A model generated the notes under the pieces. It ran no database searches and had not been told where the DNA came from. It saw nothing but the letters and a program-made list of their open reading frames with translations. Position numbers and translations under genes: made by a program. This document shows positions 56,366 to 64,000 of a stretch of DNA of 64,000 nt, one piece after another. The DNA comes from Limnoperna fortunei (Eukaryota > Mollusca > Bivalvia > Mytilida > Modiolidae): NCBI GenBank assembly GCA_944474755.1, contig OX104112.1, positions 55,037,176 through 55,101,175 on the forward strand, given 5' to 3'. Numbering within the stretch: position 1 is the first letter of the stretch; every line of letters begins with the position of its first letter.

Positions 56366-57396
56366 TATATACATCTGGTAAAATTGCCATTGAACCAGCT
56401 ATTTATTTTGACCAAATGACCTTAAAAAAAATTCCTGTGGTCGGATGATTGTTTTTTTTCGCTTGGCTATCAGTTGCCTTTTTTTCACTTTAATTAATAT
56501 AACTTTAATCAAAAGTCGATCGAAAATTAGTGTAAATTTTACTTGACACCGTGTTATTCCCATTTAATTATATTCATTTGATTGGTCAAAACCACTTTCT
56601 TAATATATAAACCGGTGTCGTACAAAATTTGAACCGAGTCAGCTTTTAATCTGCAAATTCAGTCTTTTGGTGTAGGACCACCAAATACCGTAAAGCAGTC
56701 CAGAGGTTGTACATAACAATAGTACTATTCAACAGACCAGTTCACTGTTGCATTGTATAGAATTTGAACGGCAGATGATACCAGAATAAATTTGGTACTT
56801 TTGTAAGGCTGATTATTCTAGGAAACTAGTGTAAAGTTTTCTTTGTTTTAAATGAACATAACAGTGTTGAACGTATATTAAGGAAATGGTCTTTTTTTTT
56901 AATGAAATCATGAAAGTAGCTTTTTAGACCATATAAACTTATGGGTGGGCGTTCTTAGATGCAATGAAACATATTGTGAAATTTTGACAGAATGCTGACC
57001 AGGTGCATATTTATATGGGATAGAAGTGTTAGTTTATTTGAAATAAATGTTTATTTTCTAGGAAAATTCAAAATCATCAAATGTATTATAGCCGAAGACC
57101 AAAAAGCAATGGTGGTCCGACACCTGTAAGTGGCAGTAGATATGTATGAAGTTTCTACTCTACTACAATTTAGATTTGTTGAGGTTAGAGAAAATTATGG
57201 TACATTATAATACAATGGTAAATATAAAAACAACTTGACGGATATGATGTAGAATTAATTGTCATGATGTTCACGGGTATATGTTTATGTGTAAATATAA
57301 AAAATATATTGTCTTGTTTCAATGTGTTGTATAATTCAAGAATTTTAAGATATAATTAGAATAGTTGATTTCTTTGTATTTTATCACATACTGTCC
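56366..57396. other. Intergenic, nothing recognised
   Basis: AT-rich with no coding sequence, RNA gene or repeat that I can support. Confidence 0.35.
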
Positions 57397-57891
57397 CTAA
57401 ACTGGCCTTTGATGCATCCATGTGTCTCTGATGTAATGCAGAAGATCAGTGAGTTTAACTATGTTGACGGTCGGTTTATTACAGTCCTTGAATGCCTGTG
57501 TGATCTGCACCACTGGTAAGAAGGCTTCCTGATAAACTTGTATGAGCAGTCTTTCTTTAATTAAGGCTGTAATCCTGTCTCTTGAGGTGCTGTCTTTCTT
57601 CAAGTAAGTCTGTAAACCTGTTTCATTAACAACATGATACACTGCTTGGCTCCAGTGGAACACACAACCATGAAGTTGGAAACACGGATTGAAGTCTGCT
57701 GTCATTCTCTGTGCCACTGAAGGAGGGATTCTGTTGTTCTTTAAGTCTTTCTTTCTCGTTTTGGACATATATCTGAAGACCACTGACAGCTGCTTCATCA
57801 TCATGTTATCAAGGAAGGGATCCAGAGAAGCTGGTAAAATGGACTGCATACAATCTTTGACAAGACAAGACCAATCATTTATTATCCTCAG
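57397..57891 (-). CDS. MULE-type transposase fragment (C-terminal part of catalytic domain)
   Basis: A minus-strand open frame of ~165 codons (bounded upstream by a TGA at 57892-57894) reads INDWSCLVKDCMQSIL, ending in HYIRDTWMHQRPV and stop. The segment FQLHGCVFHWSQAVYHVVNE, TGLQTYLKKD, ALIKERLLIQVYQEAFLP and ITQAF has the C/L-F-H-x2-Q-A-V...GL...Y...FLP..V..AF pattern of the MULE transposase domain C-terminal half, found in Mutator-like transposons and domesticated proteins. The catalytic Asp residues, zinc finger and N-terminus would lie upstream but are not seen. The frame is intact over ~495 nt. It may be one exon of a larger gene, a young fragment or a domesticated remnant. Met at 57847-57849 is the first available start. 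Confidence 0.6.
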   Translation of the reverse strand: MRIINDWSCLVKDCMQSILPASLDPFLDNMMMKQLSVVFRYMSKTRKKDLKNNRIPPSVAQRMTADFNPCFQLHGCVFHWSQAVYHVVNETGLQTYLKKDSTSRDRITALIKERLLIQVYQEAFLPVVQITQAFKDCNKPTVNIVKLTDLLHYIRDTWMHQRPV

Positions 57892-57894
57892 TCA

Positions 57895-59820
57895 CAAAGT
57901 GTATAAGAGGTCAAAACATACAATAATATTCATTATCCCGTATCAGTGTTATTCTTGGAATTTGATTGGTCAATTACACGTCGTTACAAAACTAATATTC
58001 CCGGGGTGTTGCTAACCGTTAGTTTCACTTTAGTGCGTAAGATGCCTTAATATTAGAAATGGTAATTAATTTGCGTCATATACAGGATGATAAAAATTAA
58101 GACAAAAGGATCAAATTTGTTTAATTTGCAACAGAAAAAGAAACAAAAGATAAGGAGTTTGACAAACAACGACGTCACACTATTATGATGTCTTTGCTAG
58201 ACATTCAGCGCCAAAACCTAATTTGTCAACATCTGTTTGATCCATCAAAAAACTGGTTTTGTTTTCGAGAACTGTAGGGTTCTACCAAAGGTAGTACCAT
58301 TCACCTGGTAAAAAAGCGATATGTGTACCAAATTTCAATCAAACTATCTTCGATAATGAAGAAAACGTTACGTTAACGTCCGCCATTGAACAGACAATGA
58401 ACCTAAAAATCGTTTTTCGGCTACAGCGTGAAATGTAACCCCCAATAAAATAGACGTTTTTGATTCCACAGTAATAAACAAACTATCAAATAAAAGCGTT
58501 GAATTTCAGCGTTCTATGTATGTAAAAAGAATATTTATTTGTTGTGTGGTTTTTCTATAGTTTTAATTGGAACGCGATGAATGCTACCTGAATTTTTTTA
58601 CAGGGTTACGGTAAAATCCTAAGCGTTGTGAATAAACTTTAATTTCTCCCGTAGTCAACATTTAATTACCATCTTATTTAGTAAATATTTTGGCTACAGC
58701 GTTGTGGGTCTATTGATATCAAACACAATATCCAGAGTTCAGTACAGTTGTAGAAATCTTTTATGAAATGTGTCAAGAACACTTTCGGACATCGCCATCA
58801 AGTCAATTTTCAGTGTAATGTTTGAGAATGAAAAATTATACCATTCACGGGCCAAATAGGGAAAACTAATTTGGCAGGATAACTCTACGGACTTTTTACT
58901 TTACAAAACTGCAAAGATAAAAAAAATTTATGGCCTATACCAAAAGTTGTAATCATTTAAATTGAATGGTAGGAACGTTGGAAAGAACGACTTTTGCAAT
59001 ACGCGTGCGCAGATGACATTTTAAAAAAGGGGAACTTGTTCGCGCACCTGTTATTAAATTGAATAATTTGTATAAAACTACTTACAAAAAACAACGGGAA
59101 ACGAGGTAAAACAACAAATTTAATCAAATAAGTACGGGTCCGGCAAAATAACATTTTCTTACCCGTCTGTATAGAAATATTATTCAATTTGTGACTTTCG
59201 AGTCAAAATCTAGGACGATAAACTTATACTACAAGGAAGAATGGTTTGCTTCCTTTTTGAGGAAAGTGAAGACAATGATAGAGAAGAGGGATGCAAATAG
59301 GCCATAAAGATCATATTTGGTGAGTTTGTCGGTTATGTAATCAAGTTTTCTCCTGTATCAAGTACAAAGTTGATTCTCGCAACGTGTTACCTTTTTCGGT
59401 TAGAATGACCACAGGAATTTGACCCCATATCATTTGGGGCGAAATATTGCCAGAAAACGAAAAAAAAAATTTATCGCGAACGAAGTGATCAAAGGAGTCT
59501 AACGCAAAAGTAAACAATTCATACCCCCTACCTTTGTTGTTAAGTTCGCTTTTGGAAATTTGCACTGACAACATGATTGAAGGTGTTCTACGTACTCACG
59601 GACATTTATTCTTTACGATTATAAAATCGATTCCTTTAAAAGATCCATATTTTTGAAACCGCAAATTCTTTGAAATTAAAATACTTGTTAGAAATAAATG
59701 GACATGCAAAATTATCTGCTGTCATATTGTTATTAAGAAGATGTTCAGTCAGTTTTTAATTATTGATTTTATATTAATAAATGTATTGCATTTTGAACTG
59801 AACTGATCAACATTTTACAA
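57895..59820. other. Intergenic, no supported gene
   Basis: No continuation of the MULE domain was found upstream on the minus strand. The short frames at 58957-59187 and 59341-59574 have no motifs. Confidence 0.35.
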
Positions 59821-59955
59821 TTACTGCACTTGAGTGAGATCAATATGAGGTTTGGTGTAGCAGGGTAGAATAATATTGAATGAGACCAAGCCGAGTTCAA
59901 TTTTGTTGTACTTTGCCCCATAAAACCTCATATTGATCAAATTCAAGTGTAGTAA
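59821..59955. repeat. Imperfect palindrome, ~135 bp
   Basis: TTACTGCACTTGAG, GATCAATATGAGGTTT and a GTAGCAGGGTA region pair with TACTTTGCCCCAT, AAACCTCATATTGATC and TTCAAGTGTAGTAA. Probably a small foldback/MITE. Confidence 0.75.
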
Positions 59956-60836
59956 ATGTTTATATTACATAATATTGAGTCATGCATTTGGAATAGATAC
60001 ATGTATGAACTTTTTAACTGTACTTTATTTTCATTGAAATTTAAAATAACATTTTATCAGATCAATAATTTAATTTAACAAGACGAATCCAACAATATTT
60101 GTTTATTTATTAGTTATTTCTGGTTAACGAGATAAGTGCACTGCTTTAGCATGATGAGTTGTACTCTACCTCCCCTTTCCAGGTCAGTCAGTTATCTACT
60201 TCCTGTTTTCCGAGCCGACTTAGTCGAGTGGGGGTATACTTAGCACGACTTAGTGCTGGTTCATGTTGTTTTATGTATCATTTTGAAAATTGTAAATAGG
60301 TACATAATAATAGGATCATACTAAAATGATCATCATGGCATGAAATGTAAAATACCTGGATCATCAAGCTAAACACAATTTGATATTTCAACAAATAGAC
60401 CCATCTAATATCATAAAATATCGTTAGAATTTGACACACTAGCAGCAAATAAAATCATTCTTATCAAAGCAAATATCAAAATGTAATACATTTGTATAAT
60501 ACCCAAAATGTGTCATTAATCTATTATTATGTCATGTTTTAAATATTCATATGATATTCAATGTTAAAATGTAGATATTATCCAGAAACAATTTGTTTAC
60601 CATGTAATATACATGTACAGCCGAATTATCACGATTAATTTCTTTTGTTAAGAATGGAAATGCAGTAGTTAATGATACCAATTGTTATCGCTATTTTGCA
60701 GTATTTTCCTTTGATCGTTGTGTGCGATATTATTCCATCTCACTCTACTAGCGTGGGATGGGCCCATCTCAGCTCGCTGTCAAGACGTCGTTATGTAAAC
60801 ACTGTGACGTCACAATGTTACAAAACAGCGATAAAC
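59956..60836. other. Intergenic, nothing recognised
   Basis: No supported gene. Confidence 0.35.
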
Positions 60837-60954
60837 AGATTATTTACGTTTTTCGAAACTCGATGCACTTTCTCGTCATCTCATCTCAGGGCTGTCGCCC
60901 TTCGATGAGATACGACGAGAAAATGCATCTCGTTTCAAAAAACGTAAATAATCT
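60837..60954. repeat. Palindrome, 118 bp
   Basis: AGATTATTTACGTTTTTCGA...TGCA..TTTCTCGTC...TCTCATC is followed by an 18-base centre with GGGCTGTCGCCC and then GATGAGA...GACGAGAAAATGCA...AAAACGTAAATAATCT. The ~50-bp arms are well paired, with CG steps conserved on both arms. Confidence 0.85.
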
Positions 60955-61349
60955 ATAAGTTCCGCAAGATGTAACTTGTCCCACAAATTTGCATTCCATT
61001 AATATCAGATCAAAATCTGTCAATAGTAAAAAAAATTGTTTAACATCAAGCACACTTGATCATAACTGCAGTGCCAGAAATGTACTACCAGTCCTTTCAT
61101 TTCTTCGGAATCTTTGGAAGAAATTATAAAGGTATAATATTGAGTTACACATATATTATCAAAATGAGACAAGAATTATTCCTTTTATTGTCTATTTGAT
61201 TTATATACTGAAAATAATAAAATGCCAGTATATCATTCCCACATTGAATTTCAGTTAGTCATAACGGTTCGGTACATTAGCATGACACAAATGCATTGCT
61301 TAGTTGTCAATCTTTGACAAAAACTAAAATACTGAAATCAAAGTTCAGT

Positions 61350-61605
61350 AAGGCTTGGTCTCAGTGACCGTTTGGTTGAAGTTGTTATTCATCTACTTTT
61401 TATCAATAGCCTGTCAACATTTAGGTTGCGGGTTCGATTCTCAGTGCAGGCAGGGTGTTCTTGGCTTTAATCTTAATTGACAAATATTGCCAGTTTTCCT
61501 AACAAAGGTCACTTGTTTTCCCCATTTACTCTGTTTTCCTTCCCCATTAAAAACTGGACGTTATGATAGAGTTGAACAATTGCTCAGACATCCAAATCAA
61601 CCAAA
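61350..61605 (+). repeat. tRNA-derived SINE
   Basis: A-box-like CAGTGACCGTTTGGTTGAAG, B box GGTTCGATTC (61431-61440), GCAGGCAGGGTG, TTAATTGACAAATATTGCCA and AACTGGACGTTATGATAGAG. It contains one of the best B boxes in the window. Confidence 0.85.
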
Positions 61606-61844
61606 AAGAACCCAACCATTCAGTACGGCTTAATCAAGAAATTAGTTTTTTTATAATAAAATATTCCTGTTTCACATTTTAATTTTTATTACAAACTTAA
61701 CCTTTTTAAAAATTTTGATCTGTCTTGAGTTTTTTTGCTATTTTATTAAACGTGCTTTTTTATTACAGGTGGTCACAAGTTGAGGATTAATACCAATATC
61801 TCACAAAAAGAAGATAACATTACCAGACAAATTTGTGAATTTAT

Positions 61845-62600
61845 ATATAAAGATCGTTACTTTAGATTATTCCAATAATACAACAGAAACAGCTTTAAAC
61901 GTTCCTGGGTTGCGCCGTATATTACCACAGACAGTACACAATGAGTTACGCTCTCATGGAATGCGGGCAAAATGACTTTATGTCGTGGCAAAACACTGAG
62001 ACGCCAAAACCGCCGAGCAAGGGTTAGATGGTCTAATACCGTTCTCGTATGGAATTTACAGAACTGGAGATGAGTGTGGTTCAGCGATGAGTCACGTTTG
62101 GAGCCGAAATGAACGTTTTGCGCAAAACTGTGTTGTAGAAAGAGACAATTTTGGCGGAGGCAGCGTTATGATGTGGGCTGCTATCTCTTAAGCCAGGAAC
62201 ACTTAGTTGATACATATCTTAACGCTGTTAGGTATAGAGACGAAATTATAGGGCCCCATCCATTGCCCGTAATTGACATTCAAAGAGAAATTTTTCAGCA
62301 CGACAATGCCCGATCACATACAGCACGTGTAAAAGTAGATTTTTTAGAGCAACATAATGTCAATGTTATTCGTTGGCTATCACGATCTCCGGATCAACCC
62401 AAATTGAACATATAAGGGATGAACTGGATCGGCGCGTGCGCCAACGACAACCACCGCCGCAAAATCTGCAACAATTAGAGCACTTCAGTATGATGGCAAA
62501 AGATACCACGTGTTTGTACTCAAATTGAAATTGAATCCATGCTTAGAAGAGTAAGGGCTATGTTAAAAGCAAATGATAGGCACAACAGATACTGACATTT
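61845..62600 (+). mobile_element. Tc1-type transposase remnant, same lineage as 11.9 kb
   Basis: Frames give KDRYFRLF, GLRRILPQTV, NERFAQNCVVERDNFGGGSV, MMWAAIS, then an open piece (62173-62415) with EHLVDTYLNAVRYRDEIIGP, QREIFQHDNARSHTARV (second catalytic Asp region) and a decayed SPD motif, with an early stop where HLWDEL should begin. The C-terminal tail continues to 62590. Frameshifts and stops are present, so it is dead. It retains the central region deleted from the 11.9-kb copy. Confidence 0.8.
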
Positions 62601-62739
62601 TTTGTGATTTATTTTTTTTCAGTGAGTATAGAAGTATAGAAACTTGTTTTTCATGAATATTTCACATTTAGTTTTTTATTTAACAGATGTACGAATAAAC
62701 AGAGATACTGCATAAAAGTTTTTTTGATTGTTTGTTTTG

Positions 62740-62995
62740 TTTTAATGTTGTTTAACGCCACTTTCAGAATTGTTCAGCTATATCATGGCGTCAAGTTATT
62801 TGGGGAGGAAGCCGGAGTACCCGGAGAAAACCTCTGATCTTCGATGGGAAACCTGGCAATCCTTGTCAATTAAAATTTGAGTCGAGCGCACCCTGCAAAC
62901 AGTGAGATTCGAATCCGCAATCACAGTGTTGACACACCACGTGATCAATAGTAGACGAACTAACTTAACCACTCGGCCACAGAAGCCCCCATTTT
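62740..62995 (-). repeat. tRNA-derived SINE, complete
   Basis: On the minus strand: head CTGTGGCCGAGTGGTTAAGT (A box), TGATCACGTGGTGTGTCAAC, B box GGATTCGAATCTC, CCGGGTACTCCGGCTTCC, ATGATATAGCTGAACAATTC and the tail GTTAAACAACAT. Clear tRNA-type pol III boxes make it the reference copy for the family in this window. Confidence 0.9.
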
Positions 62996-64000
62996 AACGC
63001 TTGTTTTGCAATTACTTGTTTTTAGAGAGACAATTTATCACGTATATTTTTGATATTGATATAGGTCAAACCAAATTTTGATAAATATTTCTGAATTTGT
63101 TTCTGAACAACGTAGATGTATATGGAAGTTTTTCAGAAAAATAAAGGGTAGCCGATCCCCAAAGTTTTGAAATTATTATGTTTGAGGTCATTTTAGTTAT
63201 TTTTGATAATTTTAAGATAATGAATATTAAACGAAATGATATACATGTATAATGTAAGATAATCATAATGATTCACATTTATAGCACGTAATGATATTTA
63301 ATTAATACTTAGTATGCAACTTGATAATCTAATAATACCATTCATGTTATTACCAGAAAACAAAAATGGCAGAAGACTGAACCAAATATAATACAAAAGA
63401 ACTTGACAGATTTCCAATTACGTTTTTGATAAAGAAATAAACATGTCAATACATTTCCATTTTTTAAGCAACAGGATTTCATTATTAGGACGATTTCAGA
63501 TGCTACACTATTCTACAGAAGTACAGGATGTTTGCCACCATAAACCATGTATTGTGTGTATGATAATTAAATGTACTTTTTGTTTGTATCGTGTATCCTC
63601 AGTTTTACGAAAACCATACAGATACTGGCCTCTTTTGTGAATTCAATGTTGTACCTTGAACAGCACACGTCGTTTGTTAATATAAGGATATTGGCTGGTC
63701 AGTGTCAAATATAAAAATGGTCTTTGAATGGTTTTAATAGCCTGCAAGGATTTTGAAACATGATATATCCGCTTAATTTTCCAAATAAAAGTGATTCAAA
63801 TTTGGCGCGAAACACGTATCATAATTTTAATGATTTGTTTTAATGCGATTACTTACACCGTCTTTGGTAAATAGTCTGAGAAAAACTATAAATTTCTTCT
63901 ACAAATGTCATGACTTTCTAATGGTCAACTTTGAGCATTCCAGCAGCACCGGCATTATGATATATCTTGCCATCAGTATTACATTTTTCACCAGACTATG
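62996..64000. other. Intergenic, nothing recognised
   Basis: AT-rich sequence to the window end. Short open frames without motifs. Confidence 0.35.

Noticed and set aside
62740..62995. tRNA gene candidate from clear A and B boxes
   Set aside because: The boxes are followed by a conserved non-tRNA body and tail repeated more than ten times in the window, so this is a SINE head and not a tRNA gene.

Overview
This window looks like nuclear DNA of a bivalve mollusc, most likely a mussel-like species. That is inference from its mix of contents: strongly AT-rich sequence, spliced genes with GT/AG introns, a B-box/TRIM-like gene family, a secreted C-type lectin gene, a tRNA-derived SINE in more than ten copies, Tc1-type transposase remnants, several non-LTR retrotransposons and hammerhead-ribozyme repeats. 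There are no operons. Most of the sequence is intergenic, intronic or transposon-derived.

Layout. At 1-62 (minus strand) the first coding exon of a B-box/TRIM-like gene runs off the left edge. A broken paralogue with the same splice-site/start arrangement lies at 13.4-14.7 kb. Between them are a decayed reverse transcriptase (5.5-7.1 kb) that carries a 204-bp in-frame tandem duplication and was later split by a solo LTR with a 5-bp target duplication, a palindrome-bounded repeat cluster (9.5-11.9 kb), a Tc1 relic (11.9-12.6 kb) and a terminal-inverted-repeat element (12.8-13.4 kb). From 15 to 20 kb there are SINE pieces, a second TIR element, two strong palindromes and another Tc1-like relic.

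From 22.2 to 31.9 kb there is one plausible intact host gene: four exons with matching phases encode a signal peptide, a cysteine-rich PAN/apple-like domain and a C-type lectin domain (about 233 aa). Its second intron holds a 5.8-kb CR1/L2-type non-LTR retrotransposon (23297-29104) with ORF1, an endonuclease/reverse-transcriptase ORF2 and a 2A ribosome-skipping motif behind a hydrophobic N-terminus. It is dead (two premature stops and several frameshifts). It is bounded exactly by a ~717-bp direct repeat that includes the 3' half of lectin exon 2, as if the target-site duplication were unusually long.

From about 30.6 to 52.5 kb there is a tandem duplication (units of about 10.6 and 11.4 kb). 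Each unit starts upstream of the two lectin-domain exons. The second copy of these exons is a pseudogene. Insertions present in only one unit (a 1.5-kb TIR element, a Penelope-type RT fragment, a 1.2-kb element) act as natural filled/empty site pairs.

From 52.8 to 54.7 kb there is another degenerate non-LTR element. From 55.1 to 55.9 kb there is a long foldback whose arms carry a hammerhead ribozyme sequence. One copy has the complete catalytic core and a perfect stem I; the other copies are mutated. A MULE-type transposase fragment lies at 57.4-57.9 kb, two palindromes at 59.8 and 60.9 kb, a Tc1 relic at 61.8-62.6 kb, and SINEs on either side of it. Coordinates of decayed elements are approximate to tens of bases.
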